Of a stretch of DNA of 13,341 bases, positions 5,555-13,134 are shown piece after piece. The DNA lies in contig JAULUH010000085.1 of NCBI GenBank assembly GCA_032111745.1, positions 1-13,341 of the forward strand, in the 5' to 3' direction. The first letter of the stretch is position 1; every line of letters starts with the position of its first letter. Source of the DNA: JAULUH01 sp032111745 (lineage in GTDB: Bacteria; Chloroflexota; Anaerolineae; JAAEKA01). Under the pieces are notes generated by a model. That model did not search any database. It was not told the origin of the DNA and was given only the letters and a program-made list of their open reading frames with translations. The translations under genes and the position numbers were made by a program.

Positions 5555-8500
5555 TTAATGTAGAGGCGGCGCCAGCAGCAGCACCGATGGCACTGCATCC
5601 GGCTCCGCCAGCCGCAGCAGCTGGTAGCCGATGCCGGCCAGGCCAAGCATTAGGCCGGGCATCTCGACTCCCTGGGGACCACCGCACTGCCAGCCATCGC
5701 GGTCGATGCTGTCGAGGACCATGGCGGCCACGCGATCGGCTTCTGCGCGCCACCGGCCCCCGCCTGGGACCTGGCCAGCCGCCCTAAGCAGCTCCAGGTT
5801 TCCCATGTCGCCGTGGCACAGCGAGTGGCTCTGCCCGAAGCCATCCGCCAGCGTCGCCTGTAGCGCGGCGCTGATCTCATGGTCCAGTTGCTCGTCGTCC
5901 AGGTGTTGCCGGGCAGCCAGGCGGGCCAGGCCGATCCCGGGAGCACCATGGCACCAGGCCACGCTGAACCGGGGTGGCCCTCCAGCCGTGTCTGCCCCTG
6001 AGGCGCTGGCTTGCCGCAAGTCGAGCCAGTTCCCGGCGTCCTGCCGGTAGAGGCTGCGCTCATAGTCGACAGCCTGCTGTGCGGCCAAGCGATAGCGCGC
6101 ATCCCCCGTGACCGCGGCCAGCTCCAGCAGCGCCAAGGCGATGCCGGTCGCGCCATGGCCGAAGCCGCCCAGGGGTGCCGGCCCGGAGCCGGAGGCCACC
6201 CAGCCGAGGCCGGACCCCATGGGCTGCGCCGCCGCCAGCAGGTGGTCGCCGCAGGCGACGGCGGCCGCCAGGGCCTGGCCCGATGGCACGCACCGGTGGT
6301 AGGCCAGAAGGCTGCCGATGGCACCGGCCGCGCCGCGTACCACACCATAGGCGTCATCCTGCTCGACGAACCGGGCCAGGACGCCTACCACCTCAGCTGC
6401 CCTGTCCAGCACCGCGGCGTCCTGCCAGAGCGTGCCCAGGTGCGTCAGGGTGTAGAGCATGCCACCCCAGCCCTCGAAGCCGCCGATTCCTGGAAGCTCA
6501 GCCCCAAACTGCTCCACATGCCGTGATATGGCGAAGAATCCCCGGCGGCTGAGAGCCGTGTAGCGCTCCTCGCCGAGAATGCGCCCGGCGTAGGCCAGGA
6601 ATAGGGCGATGCCGGGGGTGCCGTTATACAGGTCCATGCCCAGCGGCGCCAGCTCCCAGGTCGTGTCGTCCAGGCGGACGAGCCCGAGCCAGGCCACGTC
6701 CTGCTCGCCTAGCACGGCCGTGGCGACCAGGCTCTCGCCCACGGCCCTGGCGCCGTCCAGCAGCCGGGCCCGGCCCGTGCCGTTCCGCGACGGTTGCAGC
6801 TGGTAGGCTGGCACCGAGGGAACGTCCAGGTCAATCTCGGCGGTGGCGAGGGTGGCCAGGGAGGAGCGGATGGTCCACAGCTGCCGTTGCAGATCCTCCT
6901 CGCTCAGCTGGCGCAGGCGCCGGTCCAGCAGCGAGCTTCCGCTCTCGGTCAGAACGCCCTGGATGACATCGCCGCGGCCGCTCCACAGGTCCAGGGATGA
7001 GGGGTGGGTCGTGAAGATGGGAATGTCCCCTTCCTGCAGCTCCACCCGCTCGGCGGCCAACGCGTTGGCCATGAAGGGGCGCTGGGGCACGACGACCCAC
7101 AGGCGATCCAGGAGAAGATCGCGGTCGAGGGCGTCGCGCAGCATATCGGGGTGGAAGCTCTCGAAGAGAAGCTGGTCATACGTGCGCGTAGGCCGCAGCA
7201 AGACACGGATTTCGTCTCCGGCAAATGGAGCCAGGGGCCCATCCGGGGCCATCAGCTCGGCCCGGTGCGCGATCAGCAACCGGTACATGGCGGTGAAACC
7301 GGCGAGCAGCTCCTCGACGTAGTCGAGAGCGTTGACCTCGACGCCGTCCAGGAAAGGCCGGTTGGCCTCGCCGGGCAGCTCGACGCGTTCCCGTACGTAA
7401 CGCATCACGTCGGTCCCGGCGTCGGCCAGCCGCGGCACCCGGTCGGGGGAAAGCTGGCCGGCCTCACCTCCCAGTCCGCTGATGTCGATTCCCGTGTAGT
7501 CCTCGGCGGACCACAGGCGCTGCGGAAGCAGGCCCACCTGTAGTACAGAGTCCGCCATCTGGCGCCCCGCCACGATGCCGGCGTCAGTCCGATCATAAGG
7601 GTCGAACTCGGGATGAAAAAGGGTCTCGAGGTCGATCAGCATCGGGTGATCGCCGGAGGCGATCAGGTTTTCCAGGTGGAAATCGGTGGCGTTGAGGGCG
7701 TTGAGCAGTGCCAGGTAGGCGCCCAGGCGGTGGTAGAAGCGGGTGACTTCGGCGGTGCTGCTGCACCCCGTATGCTCGACGAATTCGACCCAGCCGTAGA
7801 GCCCGCGATCGAGCACGGCCAGGGTGCGGAACGGCGGGCCAGGGTTAAGATCGTTGAGCCAGGCCAGCAGCTCCTGAAAATGCACGTCGATGGATAGAGG
7901 CTTGGGTTTGTAGACGACCCGAAAGCCGGATTCGAAGCGGGCCACCATAACCGAGCGGCCGCCGCGGTGGGTGTCGCCTGCGCCGCCGGCCAGTTCCACC
8001 AACACTCCCGGGTCGTTACCCGGGCTGAGGCCGGCCCGAATCGCCTCCCAATCCGCACACAGGCGGCCGAGAAACTCCAGGCTGACCTCGGCCCAGCGGC
8101 TGATGCAGATGGCGAGCTGCCGGGCCAGCACAGGGTATTCGGCGAGGATGGCGATGGACCGATCCGGTTGGCGCAGGCCCTCGATGAAGCTGCGGAAGCG
8201 CTCGGCGGGCGTATCGCCCTCCAGGAGGTCCTTCAGGCGGGCTACGTTGAGCTCCAGCACCATGGTGCGGCCCAGCCGCGCCAGCAAGGGGTCGGGCAGA
8301 TTCATCAACAGCACATCTTCGATGGTTTCGGGGTCAAAGGGGAGGGCAGGCCATTGGGCAATGAGTTCGCCGATGCCCGTGGCCAGGCGCTCGCAGGCCC
8401 GGTCTACCAGGGGTTGGACCAGCTCGAGAAAGCCCAGCATCTCCTCGCCGGGCGGCGGATCGGCAAAGGCCGCGGAAGGCTGGGCGTAGGCCTCAGCCAG

Positions 8501-8788
8501 CTCCGCCAGCCAGGCCGGCGGTTGGACCAGGCGCTGCTGGAGGCTCTCGGCGGACTCGCCCAGGATCTCCACCAGGCGCGCCTGGTCGATGCCCAGCTGT
8601 GCCAGGCGCTGGTCCAGCGTTGATTCGGAGTCGTAGGGGGGCTGCGACCGCCAGCGCCCGAGGCGTCGCTGGCCAGTATCCTGGCCGGGTTCTCCGGGCA
8701 GGGAGGCCAGGCTGCCGGGCGGCAAGGCGCTGCGCTCGGCCAGGGTCAGGGCGCAGTACCACGTGGGAGATGTGAAGTGCGGATCCAT
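5555..8788 (-). CDS. lanM: Class II lanthipeptide synthetase LanM
   Basis: This 1077-residue bifunctional enzyme phosphorylates and dehydrates Ser/Thr of a precursor, then its LanC-like domain adds Cys thiols to form (methyl)lanthionine. The N-terminal dehydratase domain shows the kinase-like signatures VVYKPKPLSIDVHFQELLAW (Lys294), TDFHLENLIASG (His371, Asn374) and MLIDLETLF (Asp386). The cyclase domain, from about 715, has YNGTPGIALFLAYAG, GFGHGATGIALALLELA, VAWCHGAPGIGLARLA (Cys946) and SLCHGDMGNLELL (Cys991, His992); these Cys-Cys-His are the expected zinc ligands. Length and order are normal for LanM and no key residue looks lost. The ATG at 8788 is the first start after an in-frame stop; its ribosome binding site is weak. 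It follows the precursor gene after a 146-bp gap containing a strong hairpin. Its partner precursor lacks Cys, so the cyclase domain may act otherwise or be idle (inference). Confidence 0.93.
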   Translation of the reverse strand: MDPHFTSPTWYCALTLAERSALPPGSLASLPGEPGQDTGQRRLGRWRSQPPYDSESTLDQRLAQLGIDQARLVEILGESAESLQQRLVQPPAWLAELAEAYAQPSAAFADPPPGEEMLGFLELVQPLVDRACERLATGIGELIAQWPALPFDPETIEDVLLMNLPDPLLARLGRTMVLELNVARLKDLLEGDTPAERFRSFIEGLRQPDRSIAILAEYPVLARQLAICISRWAEVSLEFLGRLCADWEAIRAGLSPGNDPGVLVELAGGAGDTHRGGRSVMVARFESGFRVVYKPKPLSIDVHFQELLAWLNDLNPGPPFRTLAVLDRGLYGWVEFVEHTGCSSTAEVTRFYHRLGAYLALLNALNATDFHLENLIASGDHPMLIDLETLFHPEFDPYDRTDAGIVAGRQMADSVLQVGLLPQRLWSAEDYTGIDISGLGGEAGQLSPDRVPRLADAGTDVMRYVRERVELPGEANRPFLDGVEVNALDYVEELLAGFTAMYRLLIAHRAELMAPDGPLAPFAGDEIRVLLRPTRTYDQLLFESFHPDMLRDALDRDLLLDRLWVVVPQRPFMANALAAERVELQEGDIPIFTTHPSSLDLWSGRGDVIQGVLTESGSSLLDRRLRQLSEEDLQRQLWTIRSSLATLATAEIDLDVPSVPAYQLQPSRNGTGRARLLDGARAVGESLVATAVLGEQDVAWLGLVRLDDTTWELAPLGMDLYNGTPGIALFLAYAGRILGEERYTALSRRGFFAISRHVEQFGAELPGIGGFEGWGGMLYTLTHLGTLWQDAAVLDRAAEVVGVLARFVEQDDAYGVVRGAAGAIGSLLAYHRCVPSGQALAAAVACGDHLLAAAQPMGSGLGWVASGSGPAPLGGFGHGATGIALALLELAAVTGDARYRLAAQQAVDYERSLYRQDAGNWLDLRQASASGADTAGGPPRFSVAWCHGAPGIGLARLAARQHLDDEQLDHEISAALQATLADGFGQSHSLCHGDMGNLELLRAAGQVPGGGRWRAEADRVAAMVLDSIDRDGWQCGGPQGVEMPGLMLGLAGIGYQLLRLAEPDAVPSVLLLAPPLH

Positions 8789-8846
8789 GGGGGTGGCAGT
8801 TTCCTGGTAGAACAGTGTCCCAGGAGGTCAGGCTGGCGCTGAGGTG

Positions 8847-8900
8847 TGGTGCGGGGCAGGTCATCCGCAGTGGATGAGCCCTTGAGCCTGCCCCGCACCA
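8847..8900 (-). promoter_or_regulatory. 14-bp hairpin between precursor and lanM, possible attenuator
   Basis: TGGTGCGGGGCAGG (8847-8860) pairs perfectly with CCTGCCCCGCACCA (8887-8900). Inside, TCATCC (8861-8866) and GGATGA (8872-8877) form a second perfect stem around GCAGT. It lies in the gap between the precursor stop and the lanM start. In lantibiotic operons a partial terminator or processing stem here often keeps precursor mRNA in excess of synthetase mRNA. No U tract follows, so it may instead stabilise the upstream 3' end. Confidence 0.55.
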
Positions 8901-8934
8901 GGTACTCTCAACTCCTAGCCAGCGCGACTAGCGT

Positions 8935-9306
8935 CTACTGGCTGTAGGAGTAGGAGCGTGAGTAGGAGCGTGAGTTGGAGTTGGAGTTAGAGTTGGAATT
9001 CGAGCTCGAGTACGACCGGCTGTTGGACTGGCGCCAAGAACCGCTGGGCCGCGCGCTCCAGGACCCGCTGTTGGACTGGCTCCTGGACTGGCTTCCTGAC
9101 TGGCTCCTCGAGCTGCTGTAGGACCCGCTGTTGGACTGTGAGTTTGAGGACCGCGTCCAGCTACCGCCGGCAGCCATGTCCAGCTCATCGTCCGTCAGCT
9201 CGATGGCGCCCGCCGGGTTCTCTGGCAGGCCGGCCTGCTCCTCCTCGCTCAGGTCGAGCCGATACTCGGGGTCCTTCCAGGCTCGAATGATCTTGTCACG
9301 CAACAT
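8935..9306 (-). CDS. lanA: Cys-free, Ser-rich lanthipeptide precursor
   Basis: A 123-residue peptide. The leader (1-48) is acidic and ends ELTDDELDMAAGG, a typical double-glycine leader recognised by LanM enzymes and cut by C39 transporters. The core (49-123) has 75 residues: 37 Ser, one Thr, no Cys; none occurs in the leader either. Much of it is strictly alternating Ser-X, with X being N, Q, R, Y, G or W, for example SNSNSNSNSNS and SRSYSRSYSYSQ. Dehydration would give dehydroalanine at many alternating positions, but lanthionine rings cannot form within the peptide. The ATG is preceded by AAGGAGG with 7-nt spacing, lying inside the last codons of the transporter gene, and starts 3 nt after its stop. 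The DNA is repetitive, suggesting growth by slippage. Confidence 0.85.
   Translation of the reverse strand: MLRDKIIRAWKDPEYRLDLSEEEQAGLPENPAGAIELTDDELDMAAGGSWTRSSNSQSNSGSYSSSRSQSGSQSRSQSNSGSWSARPSGSWRQSNSRSYSSSNSNSNSNSNSRSYSRSYSYSQ
8948..9138. repeat. Short tandem and direct repeats in the precursor core
   Basis: On the plus strand the 12-mer GAGTAGGAGCGT occurs twice in tandem (8948-8959, 8960-8971), followed by five near-identical 6-mers of the GAGTTG type (8972-9001). The 19-mer AGGACCCGCTGTTGGACTG is exact at 9060-9078 and 9120-9138, with a one-mismatch partial copy at 9014-9030. Spacings of 48 and 60 bp keep the frame. They encode RSYS, NS and QSNSGS units. Confidence 0.8.
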
Positions 9307-9309
9307 AGG

Positions 9310-11508
9310 TTAGCCTCCTTCCACTGACAGGTAGTCGGGTTGCCGGACTTCGATTTCCCATCCCGGCTTTGCGTCTTGATCGTGCACGAGCATCGCATAG
9401 ATACCGCCGAGGGCCACCAGCTCTTCATGCGTGCCACGTTCCACGATAGCGCCTTGGTCTAGCACCAGGATCAGGTCGGCGTTGCGCACAGTGCTCAGCC
9501 GGTGAGCGATCACGATGCGGGTGCAGTCGAGATCGCTCAGGCTTTGATCCACGATGCTCTCTGTGATGGCGTCCAGGTCACTGGTCGCCTCGTCCAGTAG
9601 CAGGATAGCCGGGCGATGGGCCAGCGCGCGGGCGATAGCCAGGCGCTGGCGCTGCCCTCCTGCCAGGTCAGTGCCTCCTTCGGCGATGATGGTGTCATAG
9701 CCCATGGGCATGCTCATGATGTCGTCGTGAACCTCGGCCAGCTGGGCGGCCTCGACGATGCTGTCCAGGGGCAGGTCCGGATCATGCGACGCTATATTGC
9801 GCTGGATCGTGCCGCTGAACAACGACGCCTCCTGCAGCACGGTGCCGAACTGGCTACGCAGCGTGCGCAGGTTGAGCTGCTCCAGGGGCCAGCCGTCGTA
9901 GAGGATCTCACCCTCGGTCAGCGGGTATAGACCCAACAACAGCATGGCCAGGGTGCTCTTGCCTGAACCAGTGCGTCCGACGATGGCAACCTTCTGCCCG
10001 GGCGCGATGGCCACGGACAGGTTGCGGATGGCCCACGGTGCGCTCGGGTGGTAGCGGAAGCTGGCATTGCGCACCTCGATACTGCCCGTCAGTCGCGGGG
10101 CACGCTGCACCGCCTGCAGGTCCTGCTCGGGCTCCGTCTTCAGCACGTCGCCAATGCGCTCCAGGTGGGCACCTACCAGCTGCACTTGCTGCCCCGTCGC
10201 CACCAGGGAGGACAGAGGCCCCAGGAAGGAGATGGCCACGGTGACCACGGCCAGCATGGTGCCGAGGCTCATGTCGCCGTTGAGGACCAATATGCCGCCG
10301 ATCCACAGCAGGACCACCGGAGCCAACGCCGAGATCGCCTCCTGTCCCATGCCCACCAGGTTGGCCAGGTGGCTGCGGCTCACGGAGATGTTCAGCTGCT
10401 TGAAGAAGAGATTGGACCAGTACTCCATGGCCCGGTCTTCCGCCGCCGAGGCCTTGAGGGTCGCCACCCCGGATAGGGCCTCCACCAGGTAGCTCTGCGA
10501 CTCCGCCTGGGCGGCCAGATCGCGCTCGGTCAGCGCATAGAGGCGCCGCGTGGAGATCAGCAGTAGCACCGCCTGCACGGTGCCGAAAAGCAGGGCTAGC
10601 AGGCCGAAGAGGGGCTGCCAGATCATCAGCACGACCAGGTAGAAGATCGCCATCGTACCGTCGAGGACGGCGGAGATGGTCTGGCTGGTGAGCACCTCGC
10701 GAATGACGGCCACGCTGCCCAGGCGCATCAAGAGGTCACCGCTGGTGCGCTCGTGAAAGAACCTGAAGGGCAGCATCAGCACGTGCTCAAAGAACCCCAG
10801 CATCAGCTCGGTGTCCAGCCGCGCTTCCAGGTAGAGCGACAGGGCGCTGCGCAGGTAGGAAAGCAGGACCTGGCCCAGGACGAGCACAACCATGCCGATG
10901 CCGAGGATCATCAGCATGGAGAGGTCCTGGGCCGGCAGGATCGTGTCCACCAACACCATGGTGAACAGGGGGAAGACCAGCCCCACCACTTGGAGCAGGG
11001 CCGAGGCGGCCAGGATTTGGGCCAGCAGTCGCGACGATCCGGGCGTGCGCAGCAGGTCCCTGAGGTAGCCGCGCCAGGTGATCTTGTCCTGGGCCCGTTG
11101 TTGCTGGAAGTTGGCGCCGGGCTCCATGGTGAGCACCACGCCCGTGAACCCAGCGCTGAACTCCTCCGCCGTGAGCCGGCGGCGGCCGATCGCCGGATCC
11201 ACCACCTCCACGGCTTTGGGGGACCACTGCTCCAGCACCATGAAGTGGTCGAAGTTCCAGTGCACGATCGCGGGAGTTCGCACCTCGGCCAGGCTGGTAG
11301 GCTCCAGGGAGAAGGCCCGCACGCGCAGCCCCAGGTCGCGCCCGGCCTGCGCCATGGCACGCGCCGTGAGTCCGTCGCGGCCGGTCTGCAGGAACTTACG
11401 GCTCTCGTTGATCGTCGTCTCACGGCCATGGTATGTCAGCACCATGGCGAGACAGGCGGCCCCGCATTCCCGAGGCGTCATCTGGAGGATGACGGGCACG
11501 CGCTTCAT
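9310..11508 (-). CDS. lanT: LanT-type peptidase-containing ABC exporter
   Basis: A 732-residue transporter that removes double-glycine leaders in the cytoplasm and exports the peptide. The N-terminal C39 peptidase shows VILQMTPRECGAACLAMVL (Gln9, catalytic Cys15), the His of WNFDHFMVLEQW and the Asp of VEVVDPAIGRR. A six-helix membrane domain follows (about 160-450). The ATPase has Walker A GRTGSGKST (about 511), signature DLAGGQRQR (about 617), Walker B AILLLDEATSDLD (about 637) and the switch His in VIAHRLSTV (about 667). All catalytic elements look intact. It starts 7 nt after the HlyD-like stub's stop, with GGGGTG as a plausible ribosome binding site, and its last codons hold the precursor's Shine-Dalgarno, so translation is probably coupled. 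It should cleave after AAGG in the adjacent precursor. Confidence 0.94.
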   Translation of the reverse strand: MKRVPVILQMTPRECGAACLAMVLTYHGRETTINESRKFLQTGRDGLTARAMAQAGRDLGLRVRAFSLEPTSLAEVRTPAIVHWNFDHFMVLEQWSPKAVEVVDPAIGRRRLTAEEFSAGFTGVVLTMEPGANFQQQRAQDKITWRGYLRDLLRTPGSSRLLAQILAASALLQVVGLVFPLFTMVLVDTILPAQDLSMLMILGIGMVVLVLGQVLLSYLRSALSLYLEARLDTELMLGFFEHVLMLPFRFFHERTSGDLLMRLGSVAVIREVLTSQTISAVLDGTMAIFYLVVLMIWQPLFGLLALLFGTVQAVLLLISTRRLYALTERDLAAQAESQSYLVEALSGVATLKASAAEDRAMEYWSNLFFKQLNISVSRSHLANLVGMGQEAISALAPVVLLWIGGILVLNGDMSLGTMLAVVTVAISFLGPLSSLVATGQQVQLVGAHLERIGDVLKTEPEQDLQAVQRAPRLTGSIEVRNASFRYHPSAPWAIRNLSVAIAPGQKVAIVGRTGSGKSTLAMLLLGLYPLTEGEILYDGWPLEQLNLRTLRSQFGTVLQEASLFSGTIQRNIASHDPDLPLDSIVEAAQLAEVHDDIMSMPMGYDTIIAEGGTDLAGGQRQRLAIARALAHRPAILLLDEATSDLDAITESIVDQSLSDLDCTRIVIAHRLSTVRNADLILVLDQGAIVERGTHEELVALGGIYAMLVHDQDAKPGWEIEVRQPDYLSVEGG

Positions 11509-11515
11509 GGCACTA

Positions 11516-11770
11516 TCACCCCAGCTGGTTCAACAGGGGCCAGAACGCGATGGTGCTACCTACCACCAGCAGCAGTAGCACCAGGACCCACAGGATGGTG
11601 AACACGCGTGGCGTGACCAGGCGCGGCAGTTCCACCCTGTCCTGGTTCTCCCGGTAGCGCTGCATGGCCTCCACGCGAAAGATAGACCGCTGCGCAGGCG
11701 GCACAGAGCTGGCTACATCACTACTTTGATGACCGTTGGGCGCCGGTTCTTGGTGCACGAAAAACTCCAC
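11516..11770 (-). CDS. Short HlyD-like membrane anchor protein (adaptor stub)
   Basis: An 84-residue protein with a disordered N-terminus, then FRVEAMQRYRENQDRVELPR and LVTPRVF leading into one membrane helix (about 56-78), ending LLNQLG with TGA. The pattern F-R-x-E-A..R..(x)..LP-R-x-V-(T/S)-P-R before a helix resembles the N-terminus of HlyD-family fusion proteins in bacteriocin export loci, but the coiled-coil and barrel domains that should follow are absent. The frame after the stop is not adaptor-like. GTG 11770 is the first start after an in-frame TAG; it has no clear ribosome binding site, and ATG 11669 is another candidate. It sits 7 nt before lanT, so a role in export, perhaps as a transporter subunit, is likely. 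Family assignment is moderate. Confidence 0.6.
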   Translation of the reverse strand: MEFFVHQEPAPNGHQSSDVASSVPPAQRSIFRVEAMQRYRENQDRVELPRLVTPRVFTILWVLVLLLLVVGSTIAFWPLLNQLG

Positions 11771-12044
11771 GGGCTGGCACTAAGGCACGGTGGGACTGCC
11801 GCATCGGCCCCGGGACAGGTCATCGCTCTGGCACCCGGGGCGCACCTCCTTGTTCAACCTCCTGTAGCTTGCCAGCTGGCTCGGGTCTCCCGCTACAGGG
11901 GATCGTCAACTGCCGTGATGACGGTGCCACCGCAAGCCCCTATGGCAGCCCCTGCGGTGGCGATCGACGTGAAAGTTCAGATCACGGCCCGGCAGCTGGG
12001 GCCGTGGAAGCCCTCCGGCGAGGGCGCCAGGGGCTTCTTACCTA
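11771..12044 (-). promoter_or_regulatory. Long structured leader of the lanthipeptide operon
   Basis: The stretch between the VOC gene and the HlyD-like stub has no convincing gene. Read on the minus strand it holds several perfect stems: 12007-12013 with 12031-12037 (GAAGCCC), 11984-11990 with 11999-12005 (ACGGCCC), 11926-11934 with 11953-11961 (about 9 bp) and 11861-11868 with 11892-11899 (CCTGTAGC/GCTACAGG). Two Shine-Dalgarno-like sequences, AGGAGG and AAGGAGGT, lie at about 11843-11863, upstream of no good open frame. The stem nearest 12030 may be the VOC terminator. The others could regulate the operon (inference). Confidence 0.4.
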
Positions 12045-12050
12045 TTTACA

Positions 12051-12079
12051 ATAATACCATAGGTTACGTCAGAAGTAAA
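12051..12079 (-). promoter_or_regulatory. Candidate promoter of the lanthipeptide operon
   Basis: On the minus strand TTTACT (12074-12079) and TATTAT (12051-12056) are separated by exactly 17 bp. The -10 matches five of six consensus bases, the -35 four. This is the most AT-rich spot between the VOC gene and the operon and would give a leader of roughly 270 nt. Confidence 0.5.
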
Positions 12080-12085
12080 CACCCT

Positions 12086-12559
12086 TTATTCCTGCTCGAA
12101 GGCCAGCCTCAGGGTCTCGATGTCGAGCTTTCTCATCTGCAGCAGGGCATGCATCACCTGTCGCGATTGCTCAGCAGTGCCGCCCTGCAGCAGCTCGCCC
12201 AGAGCCGTGGGAACGATCTGCCACGACACCCCATACCTGTCTTCTAGCCATCCGCATTGCCCCTCTACCCCGCCTTCGGAGAGCTTTTCCCACAGCTCGT
12301 CCACCTCCTCCTGTGTTATGCAGTTGACATAAAGAGAGATTGCGGGCGAGAAGGTGAGCTCTGGGCCGCCATTGAGAGCCATGAACTCCTGCCCCGCCAG
12401 GCGGAAGGTGACGGTCATCGCCATCCCTTCCGGCCGCATTCCCTCCGGCCCATAGCGAGAGATAGCCACAATCTTGGAATCTTCGAAGATCGAGGTGTAG
12501 AACGCTGCCGCTTCCTCGGCCTGGTCGTCGAACCACAGGCATGGAGCGATCTTTGACAT
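12086..12559 (-). CDS. PhnB-like VOC superfamily protein (3-dmu-9_3-mt / glyoxalase fold)
   Basis: A 157-residue protein starting MSKIAPCLWFDDQAEEAAAF with the pattern APCLWFDdqAeEAa.FYtSiF..Sk, then GMAMTVTFRLAGQEFMALNG, SLYVNCITQEEVDELW, YGVSWQIVP and a C-terminal helix QVMHALLQMRKLDIETLRLA. This is the typical order of PhnB/3-demethylubiquinone-methyltransferase-like members of the vicinal oxygen chelate fold, a family mostly of unknown substrate. A longer frame extends to 12784, but ATG 12559 is chosen because AAGGAGAG lies just upstream and family homology begins there. It is probably not part of the peptide system; a separate promoter and a hairpin lie between them. Confidence 0.9.
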   Translation of the reverse strand: MSKIAPCLWFDDQAEEAAAFYTSIFEDSKIVAISRYGPEGMRPEGMAMTVTFRLAGQEFMALNGGPELTFSPAISLYVNCITQEEVDELWEKLSEGGVEGQCGWLEDRYGVSWQIVPTALGELLQGGTAEQSRQVMHALLQMRKLDIETLRLAFEQE

Positions 12560-12664
12560 GAGCGTCTCTCCTTGGTTGATGAACTGATTTGCAGGTCGCG
12601 CGGCCCAAGGGCCGGCAGTTCGTCTTGACTGATTTAACGCAAGTCGAGTCGTTTTCGTGCAATA

Positions 12665-12693
12665 TTGTCTCGGCGCCCACACTGTGGTATCAT
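12665..12693 (+). promoter_or_regulatory. Candidate promoter of the zinc-ribbon-like gene
   Basis: TTGTCT (12665-12670) and TATCAT (12688-12693) are separated by exactly 17 bp. The -10 has five of six consensus bases, the -35 four. Transcription would begin near 12700, about 38 nt before the ATG at 12738. Confidence 0.45.
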
Positions 12694-12737
12694 CGTGTAG
12701 GCCACCTGGCGAGACCCAAGAGCGTTGGAACAACCCT

Positions 12738-13103
12738 ATGACCCATGACCTGTCTGTGACTGTGCCCCATGCCAAGTGCAGCATCTGCGCCCAGTTGGCG
12801 GCAATCGAGACGGCCTATCAGAAGTTTGGCTGGGAGGAAAACAACACCCACTTGCCTGCTGCCGCCGGCAAGCTGGTGGTGGTGATAGACTTCAAGCCGT
12901 ACTCCAGTCGCCAGCTGCAGTTGCAGCAGTGTCCCGAATGTGGCACGTATTACCTGTACCGGACCGACTATGAGTACCTGGTCAACGGCAGCGAGGACGA
13001 GCAGGAGCTTAGGCGACTGTCGGCTGAGGAAGCATCTGAGGTCTTGGAGGACTATGGGCTAGCTGCACGTCTGATGCAAGGGTATGATCGACATGCTGGG
13101 TAG
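12738..13103 (+). CDS. Small two-CxxC zinc-ribbon-like protein of unknown function
   Basis: A 121-residue protein not recognised as a named family. It has two Cys pairs, CSIC (14-17) and CPECGTYY (65-72), spaced as for a zinc ribbon, with an amphipathic helix between (AIETAYQKFGW) and a basic/aromatic segment YYLYRTDYEYLVNG followed by an acidic helix EDEQELRRLSAEEASEVLED. It is probably soluble and zinc-binding. The frame is open from ATG 12657, but ATG 12738 is preferred because it follows the candidate promoter and precedes the first Cys pair; the ribosome binding site is weak (TTGGAAC). It is convergent with the next gene. Confidence 0.65.
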   Translation: MTHDLSVTVPHAKCSICAQLAAIETAYQKFGWEENNTHLPAAAGKLVVVIDFKPYSSRQLQLQQCPECGTYYLYRTDYEYLVNGSEDEQELRRLSAEEASEVLEDYGLAARLMQGYDRHAG

Positions 13104-13134
13104 TGCCATGGGTACCAGAATGCCTCATGGAAGC

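Noticed and set aside
8493..8864. Overlapping minus-strand frame as a second precursor
   Set aside because: It lies mostly inside lanM in another frame, has no double-glycine leader, and its Pro/Ala/Gly/Arg-rich tail is a GC shadow.
8948..9138. CRISPR-like repeat array
   Set aside because: Repeats are short, irregularly spaced and explained by Ser-X codon repeats in a coding frame.
11726..12247. Plus-strand frame across the operon leader and the VOC gene
   Set aside because: Antisense to the 3' part of the VOC gene and to the stub's start, no ribosome binding site, low-complexity Ala/Pro/Gly content.
12560..12784. N-terminal extension of the VOC protein
   Set aside because: The extension has no family similarity, and a good Shine-Dalgarno precedes ATG 12559.
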